From: Acetobacter ascendens
GTDB taxonomy: Bacteria; Pseudomonadota; Alphaproteobacteria; Acetobacterales; Acetobacteraceae
NCBI RefSeq assembly: GCF_001766235.1
Contig: NZ_CP015164.1
Location: 372,001-436,000 of the forward strand
Reading direction: 5' to 3'
DNA length: 64,000 bases
The notes under the pieces are model-generated. The model searched no databases. It saw only the letters and a list, made by a program, of their open reading frames with translations, and was not told the DNA's origin. Shown piece after piece: positions 1-9,392 of this stretch. The first letter of the stretch is position 1. Each line of letters starts with the position of its first letter. A program made the position numbers and the translations under genes.

Positions 1-2855
1 TGGCAACCGCTCTTAACGGTGCCAATATCGCTTACCTTGCGGATCTGTATGCCCAGTGGGCAAAAGATCCCAAAAGTGCGGATCCGTCCTTCGATATTCT
101 GTTCAGCTCACTGGGCGATGATGAAGCCGCAGTGCTGAAGGATGCCGTTGGGGCCTCTTGGGCGCCACGCCCTTCCATTATCACGGGGGATGAACCCGCA
201 CCTGCTCCGAAGGGGAAAGGTGGCCCGGCTGGTGGGTTGGCCGCGCAGGATAGCCTGGCCATTGCCCGGCTGATCCGTGCGTATCGTGAATACGGCCATC
301 TGGAAGCCTCGCTTGATCCGCTGGGCCTGAAGGAACCTCATAAAACCGAGGAACTGGACCCCGCCACATACGGTTTTGGTGAAAAAGACCTGAACCGCGA
401 AGTGTTTATTGGCTCGCTGCTTGATCCGCTGCTCAAGGGCAAGAACACGGCCAAGGTTTCCGAGGTTATTGCAGCACTCCGTTCTGTGTATTGCGAAAGC
501 ATTGGCGCGGAATACATGTATGCCCGTAACCACGAACAGCGCGAATGGCTGCGCAAACGCTTGGAAGGCGATAACTGGCGCGCCCACGTAACGGTGGAAG
601 AGCAGAAAGTTATCCTAGCTAACCTGACCGAAGCCGAAGGTTTTGAGGCATTCTGCCAGAAGCGTTACGTGGGCGCCAAGCGTTTTGGTCTGGAAGGGGG
701 CGAAATCTCCATTCCATCCCTGCACGCCATTATTGATTCCTGTGCCAGCCAGGGGGTGACATCGGTTGCCATCGGTATGGCGCATCGTGGCCGCTTGAAC
801 ACGCTGGTTAACGTGGTGCGCAAGCCTTACGTGGCTATCTTTAACGAATTTGCCGGTGGTTCCTTCAAACCAGATAACGTTGAAGGTTCGGGCGATGTTA
901 AATACCACCTTGGTTCCTCCACAGATGTAGATGTGGCAGGCAAGGCAGTGCATATTTCGCTCCAGCCCAACCCTTCACATCTGGAAGCGGTTGATCCGGT
1001 TGTGTGCGGTAAGGTGCGCGCCATTCAGGATGATGCGGGCGATACGGAAAAACGTCTTTCCAGCCTTGGCGTTATTATCCACGGTGATGCTGCATTTGCC
1101 GGACAAGGCATTGTTTACGAAACCTTTGCCATGTCCCAACTGCCGGGATACCGCACGGGTGGCACCATCCATATGGTGGTGAACAACCAGATTGGCTTTA
1201 CCACCAATCCGGAATGTGGGCATTCGGGCGTTTACGGCACCGATGTTGCAAAATCCATTGAAGCCCCCGTGCTGCATGTGAATGGTGATGATGCCGAGGC
1301 GGTAATTTACGTTTCTCGCCTTGCAGCAGATTACCGTCAGGCTTTTGCAAGTGACATTGTGCTGGATATCGTCTGCTATCGTCGCCACGGGCATAACGAA
1401 ACGGATGAGCCAGTCTTCACTCAGCCGGTCATGTACAAAGCCATTGCCGCGCATGATACCCCGCACACGCTTTATGCAAAACGCCTTGTAAAAGCAGGCG
1501 TTGTGACGGATGACGAAGTGAAGGCCCAGTGGGATGCCTTCCATGCCAAACTGGATGATGATTACAAGGCTGCCCAGTCTTACAAGGTGAACAAGGCAGA
1601 CTGGCTGGAAGGTGGCTGGAAAGGCTTGGTGGCTGCTGGTCATGATCCGGAACGCGCCTTCCCTGAAACAGGTGTTGCACTGGATGCGCTGCGCAAGATT
1701 GGCGAAGCCATTACAAAAGTGCCAGAAGGCTTCAACCTGAATTCCAAAATTGCCCGCCAGCTTAAGGCCAAGGCAAATATGTTCAGCTCGGGTGAAGGGT
1801 TTGACTGGGCAACCGGTGAGGCTCTGGGCTTTGGCTCCCTGTTGCTGGATGGCCACCGCGTGCGTCTTTCTGGTGAGGATTGCCAGCGCGGCACGTTCAG
1901 CCAGCGTCATGCCGTTTGGACGGATCAGGAAAACCAGACACCCTTTACGCCGCTGAACCATATTCAGGACAAGCAGGCAAAAATCGAAATCTGGAACTCG
2001 CTTCTTTCAGAATACGGTGTGGTTGGGTTTGAATACGGATATTCCGTGCGCAACCCGCAAACGCTGGTGCTGTGGGAAGCCCAGTTTGGTGATTTTGCCA
2101 ACTGTGCTCAGGTAATTATCGATCAGTTCATTGCTTCGGGTGAAACCAAGTGGCTGCGTATGTCCGGTTTGGTCATGCTGCTGCCGCATGGTTACGAAGG
2201 GCAGGGGCCGGAACATTCTTCTGCCCGTCTGGAACGTTATCTTCAGCTTTGTGCTGAAAATAACATGTTTGTTTGCAACATCACCACGCCAGCAAACTAC
2301 TTCCATGCCCTGCGCCGCCAGCTCAAGCTGGATTACCGCAAGCCGATGATCCTGATGGAGCCGAAGTCTCTGCTGCGGCATAAACTTGCGGTTTCCGCTC
2401 TGGCAGATTTTGGTCCGGGCACACGCTTCAAACCCGTGATTGGCGAAATTGATGATCTGGGTGCCGATAACAAGGTGCGCCGCGTGGTGATCTGCTCTGG
2501 CAAGGTCTATTACGATCTGCTGGCCGAACGCCGGGAAAAAGGCATTAAGGATGTTGCCATCCTGCGTCTGGAACAACTCTACCCCTTCCCGGAAGCAGCC
2601 CTAGCCGCCGAACTTAAGCGCTATCCTGAAGCAGACATTGTCTGGTGTCAGGAAGAAACGGAAAACGGCGGTGCATGGCATTTTGCAGACAGGCGGATTG
2701 AAGCAGCTCTTGTTGCCGCAGGCCATAAGGCAGGCCGCCCGCAATATGTGGGCCGTGCCGCAGCAGCCAGCCCGGCCACCGGCCTTGCCCGTATTCATGC
2801 GGCAGAGCAGGCGGACTTGGTTGAACGCGCATTGGGGCTGAAAAAGTCTGGCTGA
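1..2855 (+). CDS. sucA: 2-oxoglutarate dehydrogenase E1 component (5' end cut by window)
   Basis: Thiamine-diphosphate E1 subunit that decarboxylates 2-oxoglutarate and transfers the succinyl group to lipoyl-E2 in the TCA cycle. The frame is open from the first bases (codons from base 3) and already shows the E1o N-terminal signature NGANIAYLADLYAQW, so only a short stretch, perhaps 10-25 residues, is missing upstream. About 950 residues lie in the window, the usual E1o size. HGDAAFAGQG (near base 1080) is the cofactor-domain motif, and the EGQGPEHSSAR motif sits in the transketolase-type pyrimidine domain. An internal GTG at 132 is not the start. It is the first gene of the sucA-sucB-lpd cluster. 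No succinyl-CoA synthetase genes are seen downstream. Confidence 0.97.
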   Translation, partial: ATALNGANIAYLADLYAQWAKDPKSADPSFDILFSSLGDDEAAVLKDAVGASWAPRPSIITGDEPAPAPKGKGGPAGGLAAQDSLAIARLIRAYREYGHLEASLDPLGLKEPHKTEELDPATYGFGEKDLNREVFIGSLLDPLLKGKNTAKVSEVIAALRSVYCESIGAEYMYARNHEQREWLRKRLEGDNWRAHVTVEEQKVILANLTEAEGFEAFCQKRYVGAKRFGLEGGEISIPSLHAIIDSCASQGVTSVAIGMAHRGRLNTLVNVVRKPYVAIFNEFAGGSFKPDNVEGSGDVKYHLGSSTDVDVAGKAVHISLQPNPSHLEAVDPVVCGKVRAIQDDAGDTEKRLSSLGVIIHGDAAFAGQGIVYETFAMSQLPGYRTGGTIHMVVNNQIGFTTNPECGHSGVYGTDVAKSIEAPVLHVNGDDAEAVIYVSRLAADYRQAFASDIVLDIVCYRRHGHNETDEPVFTQPVMYKAIAAHDTPHTLYAKRLVKAGVVTDDEVKAQWDAFHAKLDDDYKAAQSYKVNKADWLEGGWKGLVAAGHDPERAFPETGVALDALRKIGEAITKVPEGFNLNSKIARQLKAKANMFSSGEGFDWATGEALGFGSLLLDGHRVRLSGEDCQRGTFSQRHAVWTDQENQTPFTPLNHIQDKQAKIEIWNSLLSEYGVVGFEYGYSVRNPQTLVLWEAQFGDFANCAQVIIDQFIASGETKWLRMSGLVMLLPHGYEGQGPEHSSARLERYLQLCAENNMFVCNITTPANYFHALRRQLKLDYRKPMILMEPKSLLRHKLAVSALADFGPGTRFKPVIGEIDDLGADNKVRRVVICSGKVYYDLLAERREKGIKDVAILRLEQLYPFPEAALAAELKRYPEADIVWCQEETENGGAWHFADRRIEAALVAAGHKAGRPQYVGRAAAASPATGLARIHAAEQADLVERALGLKKSG

Positions 2856-2903
2856 ACCGGATTAGGCTGAATTGAAGAAAACGGCCCGCAAATACGGGCG
2901 CCC

Positions 2904-2942
2904 CCCCGGTGCCACTGCCAAAAGTTCAAAGTGGCACCGGGG
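2904..2942 (+). terminator. Intercistronic hairpin between sucA and sucB
   Basis: Perfect 13-base inverted repeat (CCCCGGTGCCACT at 2904-2916, its complement at 2930-2942) with a 13-base loop, followed by ATTTAAAA rather than a T-run. It lies in the 99-base gap before sucB. A smaller GC hairpin (GCCCG/CGGGC) sits just upstream at about 2885-2899. It is more likely an mRNA-processing or stability element, or a leaky terminator, than a full stop. Confidence 0.6.
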
Positions 2943-2966
2943 ATTTAAAAGAAGATGGGGAACAGG

Positions 2967-4208
2967 ATGTCTGTCGAGATCAAGGTGCCGACACTGGGTG
3001 AAAGCGTAACCACAGCAACCGTGGCCAAATGGCTGAAGCAGCCGGGCGAAGCAGTGCAGGCAGATGAACCGATTGTTGAGCTGGAAACCGATAAGGTGAG
3101 CGTGGAAGTTTCTGCGCCGCAGGCTGGTGTTCTGGGCCCGCAGGCTGCCAAGGAAGATCAGGAAGTGGAAGTGGGCGCACTGCTGACCACTCTGGAACCT
3201 GGTAAGGCCGGTGCAGCACCAGCCGCCAAAGCCGCAGCCCCGGAAAAGAAAGCAGAACCCGTAGCTGCTGCCGCTCCGGCAAAAGCAGCCGCGCCAGCAC
3301 CTAAGGCCGCAGCACCTGCTCCGGCAGTGGATGCCGGTGCCGCTCTGCCAGCAGCCCGCAAGATGATGGCAGAAAACGACCTGAGCGCACAGCAGCTTGC
3401 AGGCACTGGCCTTGGTGGCCGTATTACCAAGGGTGATGTACTGGGCTTTTTGGCTAACCCACAGGCCGCAACACCAGCCGCAGCCCCCAAGCCGCCGCGC
3501 AATGATGACCCGCGTGAAGAACGCGTGAAGATGACGCGCCTGCGCCGCACCATTGCCCGCCGCCTGAAGGAAGCACAGAACACGGCGGCCATGCTGACAA
3601 CGTTTAATGAAATCGACATGTCCGGCGCTATGGCGCTGCGTGCCGAATATCAGGACTCGTTTGTTAAAAAGCACGGTGTCAAGCTGGGCTATATGTCCAT
3701 CTTCTCTCGCGCTGTTGTGGCAGCCCTGAAAGAGTTCCCGGCTATTAACGCAGAAATTGACGGTGATGATGTTATCTACCGTGATTTCGTAAACCTCGGC
3801 ATTGCCGTGGGTGGGCCAAACGGGCTGGTGGTGCCGGTTATCCGTGATGCCGACAAAATGGGCTATGCCCAAATTGAAAAAACCATTGCAGGTTTTGGCA
3901 AGGCTGCACGTGAAGGTACGTTGAAGCTGGATCAGCTTTCTGGCGGCACCTTCTCCATCACCAATGGCGGTATTTACGGCTCTTTGCTGTCCACCCCCAT
4001 CCTGAACGCACCGCAGTCTGGCATTCTGGGCATGCACTCCATTCAGGAACGCCCGGTGGCCGTGAACGGGCAGGTGGTGATCCGCCCGATGATGTATATT
4101 GCCCTTTCTTATGATCACCGCATTGTAGATGGCAAGGAAGCCGTCAGCTTCCTTGTGCGGGTGAAGCAGAACGTGGAAGACCCGCGCCGCCTTCTGATTG
4201 AAGTCTGA
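2967..4208 (+). CDS. sucB: Dihydrolipoyllysine succinyltransferase, E2 of 2-oxoglutarate dehydrogenase
   Basis: E2 core of the 2-oxoglutarate dehydrogenase complex; accepts succinyl groups on lipoyl-lysine and passes them to CoA. 413 residues. Order: lipoyl domain (1-75, lipoylated Lys in ETDKVSVEV at about 43), Ala/Pro/Lys-rich flexible linker (about 80-125), E1/E3-binding domain ([18 protein letters not shown]), then the acyltransferase core ending with [13 protein letters not shown], which carries the catalytic His and Asp. I chose the ATG at 2967 ([13 protein letters not shown]) because GGGGA/AGG precedes it and it matches the family start; an in-frame ATG at 2955 would add four residues. 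The lipoyl domain is almost the same as the one at the start of the following lpd gene. Confidence 0.96.
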   Translation: MSVEIKVPTLGESVTTATVAKWLKQPGEAVQADEPIVELETDKVSVEVSAPQAGVLGPQAAKEDQEVEVGALLTTLEPGKAGAAPAAKAAAPEKKAEPVAAAAPAKAAAPAPKAAAPAPAVDAGAALPAARKMMAENDLSAQQLAGTGLGGRITKGDVLGFLANPQAATPAAAPKPPRNDDPREERVKMTRLRRTIARRLKEAQNTAAMLTTFNEIDMSGAMALRAEYQDSFVKKHGVKLGYMSIFSRAVVAALKEFPAINAEIDGDDVIYRDFVNLGIAVGGPNGLVVPVIRDADKMGYAQIEKTIAGFGKAAREGTLKLDQLSGGTFSITNGGIYGSLLSTPILNAPQSGILGMHSIQERPVAVNGQVVIRPMMYIALSYDHRIVDGKEAVSFLVRVKQNVEDPRRLLIEV

Positions 4209-4218
4209 TAGCGCGGTT

Positions 4219-4256
4219 GCCGAAGGGGTGAATGTGCACCTCTTCGGCCAATTTTT
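4219..4256 (+). terminator. Terminator-like hairpin between sucB and lpd
   Basis: GCCGAAGGGGTG (4219-4230) pairs with CACCTCTTCGGC (4237-4248) with one G-T pair around a 6-base loop, followed by CAATTTTT. The shape is that of an intrinsic terminator, but it sits only 33 bases before the lpd start inside what looks like one operon, so it probably lowers rather than stops read-through. Confidence 0.6.
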
Positions 4257-4288
4257 CTGCATATCACTACGTGAGCGAGACGAGACCC

Positions 4289-6010
4289 ATGCCGATTGAA
4301 ATTAAAGTTCCCACACTTGGAGAAAGCGTTACGACCGCCACGGTGGGGAAGTGGCTGAAACAGCCGGGTGAAGCTGTAAAAGTGGATGAACCAGTTGTTG
4401 AGCTGGAAACAGATAAAGTAAGTGTGGAAGTGCCTGCTCCGGCATCTGGTCGGCTTGAAAATCATGCCGTAAAAGAAGGTGATGAAGTAGAAGTTGGCGC
4501 TGTGCTGGCTACGCTGGAAGCCGGTGCCGCAGGTTCTGCGCTCGCCGCAAAAGCTACTGCACCTGCTGCCAAGGCAGAAGATGCCAAACCAGCCGCAGCA
4601 CCAGCAGCGCAGGCTCCGGCAGAAACAGATTATGATGTTGTAGTTATTGGTGCAGGCCCCGGTGGGTATGTGTGCGCCATTCGTGCTGCACAGCTTGGCT
4701 TTAAAGTGGCGTGTGTGGAACAGCGTGCAACACTTGGTGGCACCTGCTTGAACGTGGGTTGTATTCCTTCCAAGGCATTGCTTCAGTCTTCCGAAAACTA
4801 TCATGCAGCCGGGCATGATTTTGCCGCTCATGGTGTGGTGATTGATAGCGTAAAGCTGGATCTGGCCCGTATGCAGGCCCGTAAGGCAGATATTGTGGGC
4901 GCCAACGTGAAGGGCGTTGAATATCTGTTCAAGAAGAACGGCATCACCTGGCTGAAAGGCCACGGCAAGGTGGAAGGCACAGGCCGCCTGAGCGTGGATG
5001 GCAAGCCGGTAACCGCTAAGCACATTGTTATTGCCAGCGGCAGCAATAGTGCCAACCTGCCTGGCATTGAGATAGATGAAAAAGTTATTGTCACCTCCAC
5101 CGGTGCGTTGGAACTTTCTGAAGTGCCCAAGCGCCTTGTGGTGATTGGTGGCGGTGTTATCGGTCTGGAACTTGGTAGCGTATGGGGCCGTCTGGGTGCC
5201 GATGTAACTGTTGTTGAATTCCTTGATCGTCTGGTGCCGGGCACGGATAACGAGGTGGCCTCGCAGTTCCAGAAGCTATTGGTGAAGCAGGGCTTCAAGA
5301 TGAAGCTGGGCCATAAGGTCACCAAAGCCGAAAAAACCAAAAAAGGCGTGGTGCTGACGGTTGAACCTTCAGCCGGTGGCACTGCCGAAACGCTTGAGGC
5401 CGATGTGGTTCTGGTTGCTGTGGGCCGCACGGCTGCCAGCAAGAACATGGGGCTGGAAGAAGCTGGTATTGCGCTGGATAAGCGTGGCCGTGTTGAGGTG
5501 GATGCACATTACACCACCAGCGTGCCGGGCATTTACGCCATTGGCGATGTAATTGCAGGCCCCATGCTGGCCCATAAGGCAGAAGAAGAAGGCGTAGCCT
5601 TGGCAGAACTGCTGGCTGGTCAGGCTGGGCACGTGAATTACGATGCTATTCCGGGTGTAATTTACACATGGCCGGAAGTTGCTTCTGTTGGCTTTACGGA
5701 AGAACAGCTTAAAGACAAGGGCGTGGCTTACAAAATCGGCAAGTTCCCCTTCATGGCCAATGGTCGTGCCCGCGCTTTGGGCATGACGGATGGCTTTGTA
5801 AAGGTGCTGGCAGATAAGCAGACAGACCGCGTTCTGGGTGTGCACATTATTGGCCCATGTGCTGGCGAACTGATTGCTGAAGCCACAATGGCCATTGAAT
5901 TTGGGGCCTCTGCCGAAGATATCGGTCGCGTGTGCCACGCACATCCAACCCTGAGTGAAGCCGTGAAGGAAGCCGCGCTGGGAGCTGACAACCGCGCGAT
6001 CAACATCTGA
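4289..6010 (+). CDS. lpd: Dihydrolipoamide dehydrogenase (E3) with N-terminal lipoyl domain
   Basis: FAD flavoprotein that reoxidises the dihydrolipoyl groups of the complex with NAD+. 573 residues, about 100 more than a plain E3 because residues 1-75 are a lipoyl domain (Lys about 43 in ETDKVSVEV) joined by an Ala-rich linker. The E3 part starts near residue 113 with [17 protein letters not shown] (FAD binding), has the redox disulfide CLNVGC at about 153-158, a second nucleotide fold [17 protein letters not shown], and the dimer-interface catalytic His in [10 protein letters not shown]. The start is ATG 4289 ([13 protein letters not shown]); an upstream in-frame GTG at 4232 lies within the intercistronic hairpin. 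Lipoyl-E3 fusions are known in several proteobacteria. Confidence 0.96.
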   Translation: MPIEIKVPTLGESVTTATVGKWLKQPGEAVKVDEPVVELETDKVSVEVPAPASGRLENHAVKEGDEVEVGAVLATLEAGAAGSALAAKATAPAAKAEDAKPAAAPAAQAPAETDYDVVVIGAGPGGYVCAIRAAQLGFKVACVEQRATLGGTCLNVGCIPSKALLQSSENYHAAGHDFAAHGVVIDSVKLDLARMQARKADIVGANVKGVEYLFKKNGITWLKGHGKVEGTGRLSVDGKPVTAKHIVIASGSNSANLPGIEIDEKVIVTSTGALELSEVPKRLVVIGGGVIGLELGSVWGRLGADVTVVEFLDRLVPGTDNEVASQFQKLLVKQGFKMKLGHKVTKAEKTKKGVVLTVEPSAGGTAETLEADVVLVAVGRTAASKNMGLEEAGIALDKRGRVEVDAHYTTSVPGIYAIGDVIAGPMLAHKAEEEGVALAELLAGQAGHVNYDAIPGVIYTWPEVASVGFTEEQLKDKGVAYKIGKFPFMANGRARALGMTDGFVKVLADKQTDRVLGVHIIGPCAGELIAEATMAIEFGASAEDIGRVCHAHPTLSEAVKEAALGADNRAINI

Positions 6011-6075
6011 AAGTTTCCTTCTAGCTGAAAGTGGTGCCATACTCTCTCCTATTCAGAAGATGGGAGAGAGGTGGC

Positions 6076-7110
6076 ATGTTCGTGCCAAGGCATCCAACTG
6101 TATGGGCAATGGCTGGTAGCCTGCTTTTGGCACCGGGTGGGCTTGCTGCGGCCCAAACGCCTGCGCCAGATGCAGCCTCTCAAACCGAAGAATCCCGCCC
6201 AGAAAAATCATCCATACAGGGTGATGGCGCGCAAACACAGGCTCCTACGCAGGAAGCGCCGGATGGCCATGTGCCTTACGCACCACCACCCGAGGAAGCC
6301 GCGCAGCTTCCCCCCATGCCTGTGGTGGATAATGAGGAAGCCCGTAAGGAAGCCGATAGCCTTACGCGGGATTTCCGGCACGAAGTGCCCGTAGCCCTTA
6401 AAGTTTCAACTGCACGTAAAACCGCATGGATCGCACTGGCCCGCCAGCAGTTGGAGCAGGCCGGGTATGTTATTGACCGGCCTCAGGTGCTGGTGGTGGT
6501 GGATCGTAACCCTTCGGTGCAGCGCCTGTGCCTGATTCTGACCCTGCCGAATGATCCAGACTGGCAGGTTATTGGCAGCACCAAGGTTTCTACAGGCACT
6601 ACGGGGCGCAAGTATTATTACATTACGCCCACCGGAGTGTTTACCAACACGGCAGATCGGCTTGGTTACCGTGCGCTTGGCACCAAAAATGAAAATGGGA
6701 TCCGCGGCAACGGTATCAAAGGCATGCGGGTGTGGGATTTTGGCTGGCAATGGGCCGAAAAAGGTTGGCTACCCAGCCGGGAAAAAGGTCAGATTCGGTT
6801 GGAAATGCACGCAACAGATCCCGTTTATCTGGAGCAACGGCTAGGCCACACGGCATCTGAAGGATGCATCCGTATTCCGGCATCGTTAAACGTGTTTATA
6901 GATAAGCACGGCTTGATAGATGCGGAATATGAGCAATGGGCCGCCGTAGATATGCGCTTTAAAGCCCTGTTACGGCCAGATAGAAAGCCCACAGCTATTT
7001 CAGGCGTAGCCGTAGTGGTGGTGGATTCGGCTGATTATCGTCCAGATTCAGATAAAACCGCAGCACTTAAAGAAAATGCAGGCCCATCCAAATTAGCTGC
7101 GCGAGGGTAA
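6076..7110 (+). CDS. L,D-transpeptidase family protein (YkuD domain), exported
   Basis: Likely periplasmic enzyme that forms or remodels peptidoglycan cross-links through a Cys nucleophile. 344 residues: signal peptide (WAMAGSLLLAPGGLAAAQ), a Pro/Glu/Gln-rich spacer to about residue 95, a middle region, then a YkuD-type catalytic domain with the signature HTASEGCIRI, which holds the His, the Cys nucleophile and the Arg. The ATG at 6076 follows GGGAGAGAGGTGGC, a good ribosome binding site; an in-frame GTG at 6031 would place the signal sequence internally. It follows lpd by 65 bases and ends before a terminator, so it may be transcribed with the operon or alone. The substrate is not shown by the sequence. 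Confidence 0.85.
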   Translation: MFVPRHPTVWAMAGSLLLAPGGLAAAQTPAPDAASQTEESRPEKSSIQGDGAQTQAPTQEAPDGHVPYAPPPEEAAQLPPMPVVDNEEARKEADSLTRDFRHEVPVALKVSTARKTAWIALARQQLEQAGYVIDRPQVLVVVDRNPSVQRLCLILTLPNDPDWQVIGSTKVSTGTTGRKYYYITPTGVFTNTADRLGYRALGTKNENGIRGNGIKGMRVWDFGWQWAEKGWLPSREKGQIRLEMHATDPVYLEQRLGHTASEGCIRIPASLNVFIDKHGLIDAEYEQWAAVDMRFKALLRPDRKPTAISGVAVVVVDSADYRPDSDKTAALKENAGPSKLAARG

Positions 7111-7188
7111 AATTAGGGCGGACAGGGTGTAACTGTTTGGGGGGCTATAAAACCGCAAACGCCGCCTGTGCCTGCCTGATGCCTCAAC

Positions 7189-7226
7189 AAAAAGGTGTGC
7201 CACCCGTAAGCAGCACGCCTTTTTGT
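7189..7226 (+). terminator. Rho-independent terminator after the L,D-transpeptidase gene
   Basis: AAAAAGGTGTGC pairs with GCACGCCTTTTT (one G-T pair) around an 11-base loop, with T-rich sequence after it. It lies between the converging transpeptidase gene and the DUF3597 gene and, with A and T runs on both sides, could serve both strands. Confidence 0.75.
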
Positions 7227-7260
7227 TTCAACCGGTAAAACTGGTTTTTCTTACCAGATA

Positions 7261-7656
7261 TTACAGGCCAGCAGGCACTTTGCCGCCGTTTTCGGCCAAT
7301 TTCTGGCGGACTTCTTTAATCAGCCATACGTTCATGGTGGCGCTATCGTTCGTGTCACCCGTATAGCCCAGTTCGCCTGCCAGTTTCTTGCGGGCGTCCA
7401 AGGAGCTGTCGAGGCCCAGAAGCTTCAGCAGATCCACAATGGATTCCTGCCAGTTCAGGTTCTGGCCATTTTTTGCAGCCATATCGGCCAGCACGGCATC
7501 AACATTTACCGGTGAGCCAGCAGGCGGAATGGAACCCGGAGCCGCAGCGGCAGCAGCAGAAGGCTGTGCACCAGCGTTGGCAGGGGATGTGGTGTCTGGC
7601 GTGGCAGCCTTGGCATGATGGAAAATGGCGGAGAGAATGGAGCCAAAAATGCTCAT
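7261..7656 (-). CDS. DUF3597 family protein
   Basis: 131-residue protein of unknown function. It begins MSIFGSILSAIFHH, has an Ala/Pro/Thr-rich segment (about residues 18-48), then the conserved region VLADMAAKNGQNLNWQESIVDLLKLLGLDSS and a helical C-terminus, which I recognise as DUF3597. The start at 7656 has AAAGGA upstream; the frame continues 30 codons further without a convincing start. There is no signal peptide. The N-terminal SIFGSI segment resembles small membrane-associated or LysM-linked relatives, but no function can be given. It stands alone, converging on the preceding terminator. Confidence 0.75.
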   Translation of the reverse strand: MSIFGSILSAIFHHAKAATPDTTSPANAGAQPSAAAAAAPGSIPPAGSPVNVDAVLADMAAKNGQNLNWQESIVDLLKLLGLDSSLDARKKLAGELGYTGDTNDSATMNVWLIKEVRQKLAENGGKVPAGL

Positions 7657-7864
7657 GTTCAGAAATCCTTTCGCAAGAGCCAGCATGACTTTTACAATAC
7701 AAGAAGCAGAATGCTTAAAGGCAAGCCATGCAATACCCCTAAGCATACAGCAGCATTGCTTGTTGCATAGAGCGCTTAATGCTTTCTGAATATTAAGTTT
7801 TTTTACAAGACATGGCCGGAAAAAGGCAGCCTATACCACACAGGCAAAGCAGGCAGAACATAAA

Positions 7865-7903
7865 AAAAGGGGTATGGGCCAACTGGCAGCCCATACCCCT
7901 TTT
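7865..7903 (-). terminator. Rho-independent terminator of ahcY
   Basis: Perfect 15-base inverted repeat (AAAAGGGGTATGGGC at 7865-7879 and its complement at 7889-7903) with a 9-base loop, and more A residues on the left, which give a T-run on the minus strand. It lies 18 bases after the ahcY stop. Confidence 0.88.
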
Positions 7904-7921
7904 GTGCACCGATTTAAAAAA

Positions 7922-9211
7922 TCAGTAGCGGTAATCGTGGTGCTTGAACGGGCCGTTAACGTGCACGCCAATATATTCAGCCTGCTCTTTGTTCAGCTTG
8001 CTCAGATGTGCGCCAACCTTGGCCAGATGCAGGGCAGCAACCTTTTCATCCAGCTTTTTGGGCAGGGTGTACACCTTGGCTTCGTATTTACCTTCCGGCG
8101 CTGTCCACAGTTCAATCTGGGCCAGTGTCTGGTTGGTGAAGGAAGCGGACATCACAAAGGAGGGGTGGCCCGTGGCGTTGCCAAGGTTCACCAAACGACC
8201 TTCGGACAGAACAATCAGGCGCTTGCCATCGGGGAACACAACTTCGTCCACCTGTGGCTTGATGTTGTCCCACGTGAAGTTACGCAGCGCGTTGATCTGG
8301 ATTTCAGAATCAAAGTGCCCGATGTTGCACACAATGGCGCGGTTTTTCATGGCGCGCATGTGGTCAAGCGTAATCACGTCCACGTTGCCGGTGGCGGTTA
8401 CAAAGATGTCACCACGGAGGGCACCTTCTTCCATCGTTACCACTTCGTAGCCTTCCATGGCGGCCTGAAGGGCGCAAATGGGGTCTACTTCCGTAACCAG
8501 AACGCGGCAGCCTGCATTGCGCAAGGAAGCAGCGGAACCTTTGCCCACATCACCATAACCGGCAACAACGGCAACCTTGCCAGCCATCATCACGTCTGTG
8601 CCACGGCGGATAGCGTCCACCAGGCTTTCACGGCAGCCATACAGGTTATCGAACTTGGATTTGGTAACGCTGTCGTTCACGTTAATGGCCGGAACTTTCA
8701 GCGTGCCTTTTTTCTGCATTTCCCACAGGCGGTGTACACCTGTTGTGGTTTCTTCAGAAAGGCCTTTCACGTTGGCCAGCAGTTCGGGGTATTTGTCGTG
8801 CATCAGCACGGTCAGATCACCGCCGTCATCCAGAATCATGTTCGGGGTCCAGCCATCGGGGCCCTTCACTGTCTGTTCAATGCACCACCAGAATTCTTCT
8901 TCCGACAGGCCTTTCCATGCAAATACGGGAATGCCCGCAGCAGCAATGGCAGCCGCAGCGTGGTCCTGCGTAGAGAAGATGTTGCAAGATGACCAACGCA
9001 CCGTGGCTCCAAGGGCCACCAGCGTTTCAATCAGCACGGCGGTCTGGATGGTCATGTGCAGGCAGCCGGCAATGCGTGCGCCTTTCAGCGGCTTGCTCTG
9101 GCCGTATTCCTCGCGCAGGGCCATCAGGCCGGGCATTTCGCCTTCGGCAATGGAAATTTCCTTGCGGCCCCACTCAGCGAGAGAGAGATCCTTAACCTTG
9201 TAATCGCTCAT
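7922..9211 (-). CDS. ahcY: S-adenosyl-L-homocysteine hydrolase
   Basis: Cytosolic NAD+-dependent enzyme that splits S-adenosylhomocysteine into adenosine and homocysteine, removing the product inhibitor of methyltransferases. 429 residues, typical of the shorter bacterial type. Motifs: the N-terminal substrate domain with [31 protein letters not shown], and the NAD-binding loop [14 protein letters not shown]; the C-terminus ends HHDYRY, matching the conserved tail that reaches the neighbouring subunit. It is a single-gene unit with a strong terminator and a structured leader upstream (9260-9303). The divergent neighbour is the acyltransferase at 9393. Confidence 0.97.
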   Translation of the reverse strand: MSDYKVKDLSLAEWGRKEISIAEGEMPGLMALREEYGQSKPLKGARIAGCLHMTIQTAVLIETLVALGATVRWSSCNIFSTQDHAAAAIAAAGIPVFAWKGLSEEEFWWCIEQTVKGPDGWTPNMILDDGGDLTVLMHDKYPELLANVKGLSEETTTGVHRLWEMQKKGTLKVPAINVNDSVTKSKFDNLYGCRESLVDAIRRGTDVMMAGKVAVVAGYGDVGKGSAASLRNAGCRVLVTEVDPICALQAAMEGYEVVTMEEGALRGDIFVTATGNVDVITLDHMRAMKNRAIVCNIGHFDSEIQINALRNFTWDNIKPQVDEVVFPDGKRLIVLSEGRLVNLGNATGHPSFVMSASFTNQTLAQIELWTAPEGKYEAKVYTLPKKLDEKVAALHLAKVGAHLSKLNKEQAEYIGVHVNGPFKHHDYRY

Positions 9212-9259
9212 ATTATCCTGTCTTCCTGTGCAGATCGGGCTTTTCTATACAGCGTGGGG

Positions 9260-9303
9260 CAGGTGGATGCCAGCCGAAACAGGCATGGCAGATGCAGCAC
9301 CTG
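9260..9303 (-). promoter_or_regulatory. Stem-loop in the ahcY leader
   Basis: On the minus strand CAGGTG and CACCTG pair as the outer stem and the 32 bases between them can form further GC-rich pairs (GGCTGGCATC with parts of GATGCCAGCC and GGCATGGCA). It lies about 50 bases before the ahcY start. It does not match the SAH riboswitch core that I know, so any regulatory role is a guess. Confidence 0.35.
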
Positions 9304-9392
9304 TATGCTTGCCGCTTGCATATGGGCTTTTTTTCTGGTGTCCAGATGCAACATATCCTGAATGATCTTTGAGGCTACGCCGGGTTTTTTGA

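Noticed and set aside
975..1961. A 328-codon minus-strand open frame
   Set aside because: Antisense to sucA, with no motif or start signal.
2862..4262. A 466-codon minus-strand open frame
   Set aside because: Antisense to sucB; its Cys/Gly/His-rich composition is what antisense codons of an Ala-rich gene give.
7874..8992. A 372-codon open frame on the plus strand
   Set aside because: It lies fully antisense to ahcY, whose protein is clearly conserved; the antisense frame has a low-complexity, shadow-like composition and no family motif.
9212..9392. An SAH riboswitch before ahcY
   Set aside because: The leader folds, but the conserved core sequence of the SAH aptamer is not found.
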